Positions 26,872 through 34,620 of a DNA stretch of 35,244 nucleotides are shown here, piece after piece. How positions within the stretch are numbered: the first letter of the stretch is position 1; every line of letters starts with the position of its first letter. The translations under genes were made by a program, and so were the position numbers. The stretch is from Planctomycetota bacterium. GTDB taxonomy: Bacteria > Planctomycetota > Planctomycetia > Gemmatales > Gemmataceae. Under the pieces are notes generated by a model. The model ran no database searches. It was given only the letters and a program-made list of their open reading frames with translations, and had not been told where the DNA came from. The stretch covers positions 1 to 35,244 of the forward strand of contig JAKOSN010000160.1 in NCBI GenBank assembly GCA_029777335.1. Reading direction: 5' to 3'.

Positions 26872-26928
26872 ACACGAACGGGCATCTTCCCCCCGGGCCA
26901 GGGGAGGGTGCCCGTTCGTGTTCCTTTT
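26872..26928 (+). terminator. Strong intrinsic terminator after dnaA
   Basis: ACACGAACGGGCA (26872-26884) pairs perfectly with TGCCCGTTCGTGT (26909-26921). The pairing continues inward for about 8 more pairs (26885-26892 with 26901-26908, including G-U), giving a ~21-bp stem with an 8-nt loop. TCCTTTTT follows directly. It begins 18 nt after the dnaA stop. Confidence 0.9.
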
Positions 26929-27228
26929 TCACGAGCGGTTGTCAGTCTGGATGGGAGGCACAGGATGCTCAAGGTTTGCGGATAGTAGCGGTTGTTTCTG
27001 ACGGGGCGTCTGCCCCAGGAAGAGTAGAAATTCTTTTCTGCGCATTTTTGCGCCTGGATGGCCGATTCTAAATGTGCTGGATGCGGCAGTAGTATCAGAG
27101 ACAAGACCGCATCACGTGGATGACAACGGGTCGTGGCGACGCGCAACGGAGTGCGGCGTTCGCGAAGCCCTGCAGGGGGTGCCCGTAACCACGGACGGAT
27201 CCGAGGTTAACCAGTGGAAGGAGTCGCG
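26929..27228 (+). other. 300-nt upstream region of the secreted-protein gene
   Basis: No gene is seen here. The stretch around 27020-27080 is more A/T-rich than its surroundings and contains a small GCGC-ATTTTT-GCGC hairpin (about 27040-27055). A promoter for the gene at 27229 is expected here, but no -35/-10 pair is convincing. Checking for DnaA boxes gave no clear TTATNCACA-like site. Confidence 0.4.
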
Positions 27229-27642
27229 ATGAAACGGTTTGCCTTGATCGCCTTTGCCGTGATCGGCCTTCTGTGCTTCGGCGGCGGCGAAGCTAAGGCC
27301 AGCTGGGGGAGCCTCTGCTACAGCGGCTATCAGCCCTGGTGGAACATCTTCGCCAAGCGTAACAAGTGCATGACGCCCGAGGAAGAGCGCTTGCAGAAGT
27401 TCTGGCACGACTACTATGACGCGCTCAAGCACTACTATGCGGCCCTCGACCACATCGATTGGGTGGCCTACTACAAGAACCACGGCTACCAGATCAATGG
27501 CGGCTGTGGACCGTACGGCGGCTCGGGCCGCATCAATTACGCGCCGGTGTTCGTCTCTCCCACCATGCAATGGGCGGTGCCGAACAGCTGTTTGAGTGGG
27601 CCTCCTGTCGCCGGACAGGGTGGCTACGGTGGCGGCTACTAA
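27229..27642 (+). CDS. Small secreted protein, Tyr/Gly-rich C-terminus, unknown function
   Basis: This 137-residue protein begins with a signal peptide (MKRFALIAFAVIGLLCFGGGEAKA), and the mature part should be exported. The mature region is rich in aromatic residues (YSGYQPWWNIFAKRNKC; KFWHDYYDALKHYYAALDHIDWVAYYKNHGYQING) and has several Cys. It ends in a Gly/Tyr tail (GQGGYGGGY). ATG 27229 has AAGGAG 6 nt upstream; the frame also opens at 27214. The next gene, also a secreted Gly/Tyr-rich protein, has a nearly identical ribosome-binding leader (AAGGAGTCGC), so the two are probably related in expression. A surface or matrix role is a guess. Codon use is typical of the surrounding genes. Confidence 0.85.
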   Translation: MKRFALIAFAVIGLLCFGGGEAKASWGSLCYSGYQPWWNIFAKRNKCMTPEEERLQKFWHDYYDALKHYYAALDHIDWVAYYKNHGYQINGGCGPYGGSGRINYAPVFVSPTMQWAVPNSCLSGPPVAGQGGYGGGY

Positions 27643-27683
27643 GAGCCGTCCGTCTCGCTTCACCTGTGTTCTGAGGACCAGTT

Positions 27684-27723
27684 CGTGCCACGGTGGCTGC
27701 ACGGAAGCAGTGACCGTGGCACG
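27684..27723 (+). terminator. Hairpin between the two secreted-protein genes
   Basis: CGTGCCACGGT (27684-27694) pairs perfectly with ACCGTGGCACG (27713-27723), and CTGC/GCAG pairs inside the loop. It begins 41 nt after the 27229-27642 stop and has no U-tract. It could be a terminator, a partial terminator or a 3'-end stabiliser that lowers expression of the next gene. Confidence 0.5.
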
Positions 27724-27894
27724 CGGTGTTTCTGGCACAGCCGCTATCCTCCCTGTCATTGCACCCTGGCCGGCGAGATTTCCGCGCCGGCGCTCCTGTC
27801 CCGAACGGCACTCCTGGCTGTTGTGGGTTACTCTTGCTACGCGAGGCCCTCGGTGTCTCCGCTGCATGGAGTAGTTCAACGAAAGGAGTCGCCT

Positions 27895-28899
27895 GTGAAA
27901 GCGACCATTGCCTCCCTCACCGCGCTGCTGGGATTGCTCGGCGGTGCGTCTCTCGCAGTCGCCGATTGTGCGGGCTGCGTCTGCCCTCCCCCGTGCCCTC
28001 CAACCAACCCGCGTGCTCCCGACGCCTGCGGTCCTGGTTTTTACAGCACCAATCGCTGTGGAGGGATTTACGGTCCCAATTACAATCTGGTTCCGCCGTA
28101 TCTCCCGTTTAACGGCCTGCTTCCCTCCCGGTGCTGTCAGCCCGGCAGTGGCGGACCGGGGTACGGACAGGGTTATGGTTACGGGTATGGCCAGGGGTAC
28201 GGTTACGGGTATGGCCAGGGCGCTGCCCTGGGCTATGGCCCCGGCGGAATGCCTGCTCCTGGGATGGGCTACCCCGGCGCGCCAGGGTTCGCCGGCGCGC
28301 CAGGGTTTGCCGGCGCCCCTCATGGCACGCCCCCAGGAAACTGGGGGAATCCCGGGTTCCAGGGAGGAGTCCCTCCTTTCATGGGTGGTCCCTATGGGGT
28401 GCCTCCTGGAGCGATGGGGGGGCCTGGTTATGCCCAGGGAATGCCCGGCGGTCCGGGTGGACAACCTGGTTTTCCGGGCTATCAGGGATCTGGGTCGTGG
28501 AACGTCCCGCCCTGGCAGCAATATGCTCAGGGGCAACCCTGGCCGGGTGGACAGACTCCTGGCGTCCCGCCGTGGAATCCTTATGCCTACCCGGGACAGG
28601 CGGGACCGCCCAATTTGCCTTCTATTCCTGGCGCGCCTTATGGCCCGAGTCTGGCCGGCATGCCTCGTCTGCCTGATCTTCCAGGAGTCCCCGGTTTGCC
28701 TCCTCCCCAGAATGGGCGAGGATATGGTGGCGGGGGGCCGGGCGGCGGGGGGCCGGGCGGTGGCATGGGCGGGGGACCGGGCGGCGGGGGGCCGGGCGGC
28801 GGGGGTGGTGGTCCCGGAGGCGAGGGGGGATCTCCCAACTTTACCACGCATCCCTATGCCCGCAGTCCGCGCGATTTCTTCATGACCACGGATCGTTAA
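27895..28899 (+). CDS. Secreted Gly/Pro/Tyr-rich low-complexity protein
   Basis: This 334-residue protein starts with a signal peptide (VKATIASLTALLGLLGGASLAVA, start GTG) and a short Cys-rich segment (DCAGCVCPPPCPP...CGPGFYSTNRCGG). The rest is low-complexity: GYGQGYGYGYGQG repeats (about 88-108), GAPGFAGAPGFAGAP (about 127-141), many PGMG/PGGPGG runs, a nearly pure Gly/Pro stretch (about 278-312), and the end TTHPYARSPRDFFMTTDR. It resembles disordered extracellular matrix or coat proteins by composition only, and no family is recognised. GTG 27895 has AAGGAG 6 nt upstream; the frame is open further upstream to 27685, but the signal peptide fixes the start. It is followed by a strong terminator. 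Confidence 0.87.
   Translation: MKATIASLTALLGLLGGASLAVADCAGCVCPPPCPPTNPRAPDACGPGFYSTNRCGGIYGPNYNLVPPYLPFNGLLPSRCCQPGSGGPGYGQGYGYGYGQGYGYGYGQGAALGYGPGGMPAPGMGYPGAPGFAGAPGFAGAPHGTPPGNWGNPGFQGGVPPFMGGPYGVPPGAMGGPGYAQGMPGGPGGQPGFPGYQGSGSWNVPPWQQYAQGQPWPGGQTPGVPPWNPYAYPGQAGPPNLPSIPGAPYGPSLAGMPRLPDLPGVPGLPPPQNGRGYGGGGPGGGGPGGGMGGGPGGGGPGGGGGGPGGEGGSPNFTTHPYARSPRDFFMTTDR
28177..28220 (+). repeat. 24-nt tandem repeat in the Gly/Tyr-rich gene
   Basis: GGTTACGGGTATGGCCAGGG occurs at 28177 and 28201, 24 nt apart, encoding GYGYGQGY-type units. An 18-nt tandem unit (CCGGCGCGCCAGGGTTCG and a variant) occurs at 28274-28309 and encodes GAPGFA twice. Both suggest expansion by slippage. Confidence 0.85.
28727..28829 (+). 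repeat. G-rich tract with many GGG runs (possible G-quadruplex)
   Basis: About 100 nt with many runs of three or more G separated by CC, C or T encode the Gly/Pro-rich stretch of the secreted protein. The coding-strand DNA and its mRNA could form stacked G-quadruplexes, and the tract is prone to length change. Confidence 0.7.
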
Positions 28900-28922
28900 C
28901 CTCGTTCTCTGAGTTCGGTTCC

Positions 28923-28981
28923 CGCGTACCGGGGTGTTCGAGGAGCAACCCACTCTCCTCCTGCACCCCGGTTCGCGTTTT
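28923..28981 (+). terminator. Intrinsic terminator after the low-complexity secreted protein gene
   Basis: CGCG-T-ACCGGGGTG (28923-28936) pairs with CACCCCGGT-T-CGCG (28964-28977), and GAGGAG (28940-28945) pairs with CTCCTC (28955-28960). TTTT follows at 28978. It lies in the 86-nt gap between convergent genes and could serve both. Confidence 0.85.
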
Positions 28982-28985
28982 GCCC

Positions 28986-31277
28986 TCACTCGAGCACAGG
29001 GAAGAGATCGATTCCAAGCAGATGGTTGATGATCATCTGCAAGAGCGAGATCACGCTCAGCACCAGCAAGACCAGCATGAACAGGCAGCCGATCACGTTG
29101 AAGAAATCACGCACTCGCGTGGGGAGATCGCGCCGGATGATCAGCCCGATAAATACCACCAGGGCCTTGTATCCATCCAGCGGGGGAATGGGAACCAGGT
29201 TGACCAGCGCAATCGCCAGGTTGGTGACGGCAAAGTAAGTGAACGCCTCTTTCCAGTCGCCTTCGAGAATCGGCTCCCCCAATCGCGCCAAGATATCTTC
29301 CGTTGAGCGACTTGCCAGTGCTTTCCTCGGCTGGGGTTCGCGCACCCGGCGATCCACGGATGAGGGTGGATCCGCGAGAAGGGTGGAGATCTGGGGGAAG
29401 GTGGCATCGACACGCCGCAGATCCGCCCGCAAAGCTGCAATCTCCGCACGAATGTGTGCCTCCGTGCGCTGGCGCGTCAGCGGGGAGGGAGTCCTCGTTG
29501 CCTTCTGTTTCAGCGTGATCTGCAATTCGCCCATGCGCGCGCTTCGCACCACGCTGCGCTCTCGCTTCTCCTCTTGCCAGCGGCTTACCACGGAATCCAG
29601 GTAAAGGGTTCGACGCTCCGCCCGCGAGGGCGGGAGATAGACCGTCAAGCAAAGAAACACAAGCGCCAGAGCAATGTTGCAGCTGACTCCCCCCAGCAAA
29701 AACACCAGCTGCCGGGGGCGTGTCACCCGCTCGGACGCAACGTGGCGCGAAGGGTTACCCAGGGGGGGCGCTGGTGGCTCCTTGCCTCGCCGAAACGCCC
29801 GGCGCGCAGCGTGATAGTCTGCAATCTGGCCTCGCCGCAACTCGTAGGGCAACACATAACCCCAGAACGGAAGCAGGCTCAACTCAAAGCGTGTGGCGCC
29901 CAGTTGAACACTCGTCAACACGGGACCAGCCCCAACGCGGAAGATCTTGATCGGGATGCCCACCAGCCACGCGGCGAGATAATGCCCATACTCGTGAATG
30001 GTGATCACCCCAAGGAGCGCCAGGATCCCAACCAGCATGGCCGGCGCTTGCACAAGGAGCGCCAGATTGAGGAGAAGCACCACGGCCCAGTACAGAAGGC
30101 GCCACCTCCGCGCTGTGTGCGCGGGTGCGGGTGTCTGCGGATCGCGAAAACGCAACACTCCTCGTTCCAGGGGAACCCCATGACGAAAATGCACGGTCGA
30201 CCAGAGGGTGCCATCGGGACGATATTCCGCCCACCCCCCGTTCAGCAACCCGCGTGCGTAGTGGGCGTCGACCGCGAGCCGCCCGTCCGAATACCAACGC
30301 CGCCAGGAGCCGTGCAACTGCCCCCGGTGATAGTGGACCTCGCTGAGCAGATGGCCCTGGTCATCCCACGTACACCATTTGCCATGCGCGCGATCGCGGC
30401 GATTGCCCCCGGCGAATGCCTTCACCCCGTTGACATGCCAGCGCATCTCTCCGCCATGTTTTTCGCCACCTCGAAAGGAGACCTGTTCGCGCAGCTGCCC
30501 TTGTTCATCCCAGCTGCTGCACTTGCCATGCAGTTGTCCCTCGTTGCGGTGCTCAATGCTGGCCAGCAAACCATTGCCATGCCAGCGTTGCCAGCGCCCG
30601 TGACGTTCCCCCAGGACGTACTCTCCCTGTTCGCGAAGTTCCCCGTTGGCGTGCCAGAAACGAGCCAGCCCCTGACGCTGCCCCCCAACGTAGTTGATCT
30701 CCTCGCCACGTCCGCCATTGGGATACCAGCTCCGGGCCAACCCTTCTTCCTGATCGTGAACAAACCAGCGTTCCTCGGCCAGTTGCCCCTCACGATACCA
30801 CTTCTGCCAGCAACCGGTGCGCGCCCCGCCCAGATACTCCCCGACACACTCGGGCTGGCCGTTGACATAAAAGAGCGTCTCCCGTCCTTCCTTGATGCCG
30901 TGGACATACTCGGTCTCCTGCAGCAAGGTGCCCGCGGGGGTGCGCCACTGCCACAAACCGTGCGGTTTGTCCTGGTCGTCCCAGTCGCCGTGCCCCTGAG
31001 CAAGATCCCGCCAGGACCCCCACTCGGCTCCCGGATGGGCGGAGAGGTTCCCCGTTGTCTGCACCCGTGCGGCCCGACCCAGCAGCCAGAGGACCGCTCC
31101 CAGTGACAGGAGCAACAACCCGCCAATCCCAAACACCACGCCCCACCACTGATCGACCCAGTAGCCGAGCGTGCCCGCCAAACCCAGCAAAATTACTGTC
31201 AAAACCACACAAACAAGACACCCCAGAACCATCTCCAGAGTGGTGCTGGGGGGGCGCTGGCGTGATCCGGCTTCCAT
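28986..31277 (-). CDS. YwqK/MORN-type repeat protein fused to an M50 site-2 protease
   Basis: This 763-residue membrane protein joins two unrelated parts. Residues about 15-64 hold two membrane segments. Residues about 80-375 hold at least ten ~23-residue repeats of the type GxWxxWxxxGxLxxExxYxxGxxxG, as in MORN or YwqK-family proteins (for example KHGLWQWRTPAGTLLQETEYVHGIKEG). The C-terminal half is a site-2 protease: zinc motif HEYGH at 428-432 in a membrane helix, and the second motif NLVPIPPLDG near 695-704. An extra-membrane charged insert lies between them (about 545-650). S2P enzymes cut membrane proteins to release regulators such as anti-sigma factors. The repeat part could recognise substrate or envelope; this is inference. 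ATG 31277 is preceded by AGGAG at ~12 nt, a weak spacing. Confidence 0.9.
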   Translation of the reverse strand: MEAGSRQRPPSTTLEMVLGCLVCVVLTVILLGLAGTLGYWVDQWWGVVFGIGGLLLLSLGAVLWLLGRAARVQTTGNLSAHPGAEWGSWRDLAQGHGDWDDQDKPHGLWQWRTPAGTLLQETEYVHGIKEGRETLFYVNGQPECVGEYLGGARTGCWQKWYREGQLAEERWFVHDQEEGLARSWYPNGGRGEEINYVGGQRQGLARFWHANGELREQGEYVLGERHGRWQRWHGNGLLASIEHRNEGQLHGKCSSWDEQGQLREQVSFRGGEKHGGEMRWHVNGVKAFAGGNRRDRAHGKWCTWDDQGHLLSEVHYHRGQLHGSWRRWYSDGRLAVDAHYARGLLNGGWAEYRPDGTLWSTVHFRHGVPLERGVLRFRDPQTPAPAHTARRWRLLYWAVVLLLNLALLVQAPAMLVGILALLGVITIHEYGHYLAAWLVGIPIKIFRVGAGPVLTSVQLGATRFELSLLPFWGYVLPYELRRGQIADYHAARRAFRRGKEPPAPPLGNPSRHVASERVTRPRQLVFLLGGVSCNIALALVFLCLTVYLPPSRAERRTLYLDSVVSRWQEEKRERSVVRSARMGELQITLKQKATRTPSPLTRQRTEAHIRAEIAALRADLRRVDATFPQISTLLADPPSSVDRRVREPQPRKALASRSTEDILARLGEPILEGDWKEAFTYFAVTNLAIALVNLVPIPPLDGYKALVVFIGLIIRRDLPTRVRDFFNVIGCLFMLVLLVLSVISLLQMIINHLLGIDLFPVLE

Positions 31278-31369
31278 GATCGGCCCATGCTCCTGGGAGG
31301 CAGCACGCGGGGTGCTCGTGGCAGGTTGATTATCGCACAGGGCCGAGGAGATGCAAACATCACTCCGCT

Positions 31370-31402
31370 GTTTCGCGCCGCGGCTGGGACGCGGCGCGAA
31401 AC
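31370..31402 (-). terminator. 13-bp perfect hairpin after the AAA+ ATPase gene
   Basis: GTTTCGCGCCGCG (31370-31382) is the exact reverse complement of CGCGGCGCGAAAC (31390-31402), leaving a 7-nt loop. It lies 13 nt after the stop of the minus-strand ATPase gene and ahead of the protease gene. There is no U-tract, so it is terminator-like rather than a textbook case. Confidence 0.6.
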
Positions 31403-31415
31403 GGACACGGGGGTC

Positions 31416-33014
31416 TCAGGTACACCCGTAACGGAGGACGCTGCGCATCTGTTCCAGGGTGATGGTTCCCTCCGGATGCAGGATCTTGGCCAGGCGCGTC
31501 AGGTTGCGGATCTGGCGGCCGTTCATGTCGGCCTCTGCCAATTCCTGCACCGAGCCATCCACCAGACGCATCCCTGCCGCAGTCAGCATCGTTTCCCAGA
31601 TGACACTACGAGCCTGACGATCCAGATCGGGATACTCCAGTTTCAACATCACCCGGCTGCGCACGGCATGGTCGAGCACCTGAGCGCGATTGGTGGTCAG
31701 GAAGAGAATCCCCTGGTAGTAATCGAGCAGGCGCAGGAAACTCCCGACGATCGCCGAGCGTTCGAGATCCTCCCCGCGCTGGGTCAGGAAGATTTCACAC
31801 TCGTCGAACTGCAAGACAGCGTTCCAGCGCGCCACTCGGGTGAAAACGCGGTTGAGGTTCTCCTCCACCTGGGCGACGTTTGTTCCCAGTTCGCCCAGTT
31901 CCAGAACATAGAGCGGGCGCTCGGTCTGTTCGGCGTAGACCTCCGCCGTGAGCGTCTTCCCCACCCCGGGATTGCCACAGGCCAGGACGACCACCCCTCC
32001 ATGCTTCCCCTTGATCAGATCGCCAAAGAGCCCTTCCACGGGGGTGTTGAAGACGCGCGTCAGGATGGTGAGCATATCCTTCGGGAGGTGCAGGCGCCCC
32101 ATTGCTTCCTTGTCGTACTCGTACAGGGCCACATCCTCCACGTCGGCGTAGACGTAGCTCTTGGTGTCGAGGCTGAAGACGCGGACAAAGGGAAGCCGAC
32201 TCACGCCCTCGGTATTCTGGCCGTAGGGGGCGTGATAGCCCCGGTGATTCTCGTCGATTTCGAGCTCTGGCTCGATGATCGCCTTGCGCGGCAACTCCGG
32301 GGTGCCCAGCGCTCGCGACTCAAAGCGCGCCCACCACGCCTGCTTGGAGTGCAGAATCACCGGACCCGACACCAGCACCTGTTTGCCAGTCTCCCGGCTG
32401 GTTCGTTCCGCGCGTACCAGTTTGAGATTGAACTCCCCCGGCGACGCCTGGATGGCACGGTAGCCGAACTGCGTGAGGACATCGAGAACCGTGCGTTCCA
32501 CGGGCTGACCAGAGTCATCCAGGAAGAGATCCGGGAAGACGTAGTGCGTTACCCCATAACTGCACTCGCACAGCGAAACGTTGATGTGCAGCACCACACC
32601 CTTGCTCAGGTGCTCCTGGTCCTGCAGAAACTGGACATTGAGAATGACCGGATACCAGCGCCCATTGAAGAACCATTCGGCATTGGGCGATTTGTTTCCG
32701 AGCATCAGGATGTTGGTGCCAAACTCGACCGGATTGCCCACGACGGTCTGGTAGATCTGCTCGGGATCGATTCGCCGTCCCGTCATGCCATAGACATGCA
32801 TGGAGACCACGGCGCGCTGATTGGGCGTGAGGCGGGCATCGTCGAGCAGAGTGCGCAGAAACGCAGGCGGAAAATCGCTCACGTTGGCGGTGATTGGCCC
32901 TTTGCCAGTGCCGGCACCGAGCATTTCATCCACCTTCGCCCGTTCCTTGCTGGACAGATTGCTCCGTTCGCGGGTCCGTGTCAGAACATCGCGAGCAATG
33001 CGTAACTTCGCCAT
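31416..33014 (-). CDS. AAA+ ATPase with large N-terminal domain
   Basis: The 532-residue protein has a C-terminal AAA+ domain. Walker A is GNPGVGKTLTAEVYAEQ (about 346-362), Walker B is AVLQFDECEIFL (about 400-410), sensor 1 is ILFLTTNRAQVLD, and the arginine-finger region is AVRSRVMLKLEYPDLD. The N-terminal ~300 residues contain GYHAPYGQNTEGVSRLPFVRVFSLDTKSYVYADVEDVALYEYD, which resembles the substrate-recruiting domain before the AAA+ module in DUF7025-like ATPases; I am not sure of that match. The start KLRIARDVLTRTRERSNLSSKERAKVDEML is helical. Likely role: ATP-driven remodelling of a protein substrate. The ribosome-binding site GAGGACC (8 nt before ATG 33014) also occurs before the kinase-like gene upstream. 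Substrate unknown. Confidence 0.88.
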   Translation of the reverse strand: MAKLRIARDVLTRTRERSNLSSKERAKVDEMLGAGTGKGPITANVSDFPPAFLRTLLDDARLTPNQRAVVSMHVYGMTGRRIDPEQIYQTVVGNPVEFGTNILMLGNKSPNAEWFFNGRWYPVILNVQFLQDQEHLSKGVVLHINVSLCECSYGVTHYVFPDLFLDDSGQPVERTVLDVLTQFGYRAIQASPGEFNLKLVRAERTSRETGKQVLVSGPVILHSKQAWWARFESRALGTPELPRKAIIEPELEIDENHRGYHAPYGQNTEGVSRLPFVRVFSLDTKSYVYADVEDVALYEYDKEAMGRLHLPKDMLTILTRVFNTPVEGLFGDLIKGKHGGVVVLACGNPGVGKTLTAEVYAEQTERPLYVLELGELGTNVAQVEENLNRVFTRVARWNAVLQFDECEIFLTQRGEDLERSAIVGSFLRLLDYYQGILFLTTNRAQVLDHAVRSRVMLKLEYPDLDRQARSVIWETMLTAAGMRLVDGSVQELAEADMNGRQIRNLTRLAKILHPEGTITLEQMRSVLRYGCT

Positions 33015-33234
33015 CGCTTGGTCCTCATTCGGAGGGAAGTGGTGTCCAGAGATTGCCCGATCACATCCAGTCGTTAGTCATCGTGTTGAGATGACAATAA
33101 CAGATTACCGCGTCGCCCAGCGCTTGACCATGTCAGTAGGAGACGCGCGCGCCTGTCAAAAGTTACGCGCTGCTGGCGAACAAAAGGAGATGACAGCAAA
33201 GAGAGGCGGCCGATCCGGCAGGTTCGCGCTGGGG

Positions 33235-34491
33235 TCAGCACGCTGCGGGAGGGAGTTGCCGCACCACGCGATCCAGCTCATCGACCAGAGCGCTGGCGGT
33301 GCTGTAGCGCTGGCGTGGATCCTTGCGCAGGCAGCGGAGGCAAATACGCTCCACGGCGGGGGGAACCGCAGATTGGTGTCTGGAGGGAGGGAGCGGCTCG
33401 TCTTCCAGGATTTGCTGGGTGAGAGCCAGATTCCCCGTGGCCGGGAAGGGCACCGTTCCTGTCAGCACCTCGTAGAGGAGCACACCCAGCGCGTAGAGGT
33501 CGCTCGCCGGACCAATCTTCCCCTCGGAGGCGAAGTGCTCAGGTGCGAGGTAACGCAGTGTCCGGGAGGTGACAGCAGCGGTCCGCAGCAGATGGCGAGC
33601 GATCCCGAAGTCGGCCAGCATTGGGACAGGCGTGGCTGCCTGCCCCCCGGCGAAGAGAATATTGCTTGGCTTGAGAGCGCCATGAACCACGCCCTTGCTG
33701 TGGACCGCATGGAGCGTTCGCGCCAGACTCGTGAGCAGTTGGAGACTGGCGTGGAGTGAGAGCGGTGCACTCTGCAGGCGCTGGGCGAGAGAGCCGCCTT
33801 CCAGGAGTTCCATCGTCACATAGAACTGGGTCGCCCCCTCGGAGGGGAAGCCCCCGACGTCGTGAAAGGAAACCACCTGGGGATGCGCCAGCTGGCTCAG
33901 GGTGTCGGCCAGGGCACGCCAGCGCAGGACCTCTTTCTCGGTGATTCCAGAGTCCAGAAAGAGCTTGAGCGCCACCATCCGACCGGAGTAACTCTGGCGG
34001 GCCGCGTAGACGACACTCCCCACCCCTCGGCCTCGTTCTTCGAGAATGTGATAGTCATGCCAGCGCAGCGGGCGACGAGGAGCACGCAGCAGAGGTGGCA
34101 GAAAGGGCGCCGTGACCGGGATTGGCGCAGCAGGCAAGCGTCGCCTCAGTTCGTGGATCAACGCGGGGAAGCGCTGTTCGTACTCCCTGGACTGCAAGGC
34201 AGGGTCGGTCCGGCTACGAAACTCAAACTCGGCGACGAGCAAATCGAGCAACGCCGCCGAATGACTACGCAACTGGGGGTAAACGTAGAGATATTCCTCG
34301 ACCCGCGCCGTCTTGCCGGCCTTGAGGCGAAACTCCAGATCGACGTGCACCAGTTCGATCAGGGTGGCAAAGTCGCCACCCCGTGCCGCAACAAAAGAGC
34401 CGATATCCGGGAGTTCTCCCCGCCGAAGCGCACTTTCAAACTCCTCGATGATCGGCTCGGGATCGCAGGGGTGTGGGCGTTCAGCGGTCAT
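33235..34491 (-). CDS. Serine/threonine kinase-like protein, predicted pseudokinase
   Basis: This 418-residue protein has a planctomycete-type helical N-terminus (about 10-115; IIEEFESALRRGELPDIGSFVAAR) and a kinase fold from about 145. The glycine loop (GRGVGSVVY), the Lys of VALKLF, DFG (ADFGIA) and APE (LAPEHF) are kept. The catalytic loop reads HGALKPSN (about 268-275) where active kinases have HRDxKPxN, so the catalytic Asp is Ala. It may bind ATP without phosphotransfer, or have weak activity. No membrane segment follows the kinase fold, unlike the kinase at 450-3710. ATG 34491 is chosen because GAGGACC lies 7 nt upstream; the frame opens at 34548. It precedes the AAA+ gene by 220 nt on the same strand, and a joint role is possible. 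Confidence 0.9.
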   Translation of the reverse strand: MTAERPHPCDPEPIIEEFESALRRGELPDIGSFVAARGGDFATLIELVHVDLEFRLKAGKTARVEEYLYVYPQLRSHSAALLDLLVAEFEFRSRTDPALQSREYEQRFPALIHELRRRLPAAPIPVTAPFLPPLLRAPRRPLRWHDYHILEERGRGVGSVVYAARQSYSGRMVALKLFLDSGITEKEVLRWRALADTLSQLAHPQVVSFHDVGGFPSEGATQFYVTMELLEGGSLAQRLQSAPLSLHASLQLLTSLARTLHAVHSKGVVHGALKPSNILFAGGQAATPVPMLADFGIARHLLRTAAVTSRTLRYLAPEHFASEGKIGPASDLYALGVLLYEVLTGTVPFPATGNLALTQQILEDEPLPPSRHQSAVPPAVERICLRCLRKDPRQRYSTASALVDELDRVVRQLPPAAC

Positions 34492-34620
34492 CGTGGGTCC
34501 TCGTGAGGTTGGCACTCTGATTATCGCCTCACCAGGGAGCGCAGACAACTGGGATCAGCAAAGGACCCTGACTCGGCGCCCCCCGGCCACGGCGTGCTTG
34601 CCAGAGTGCCCCACGCCGGC

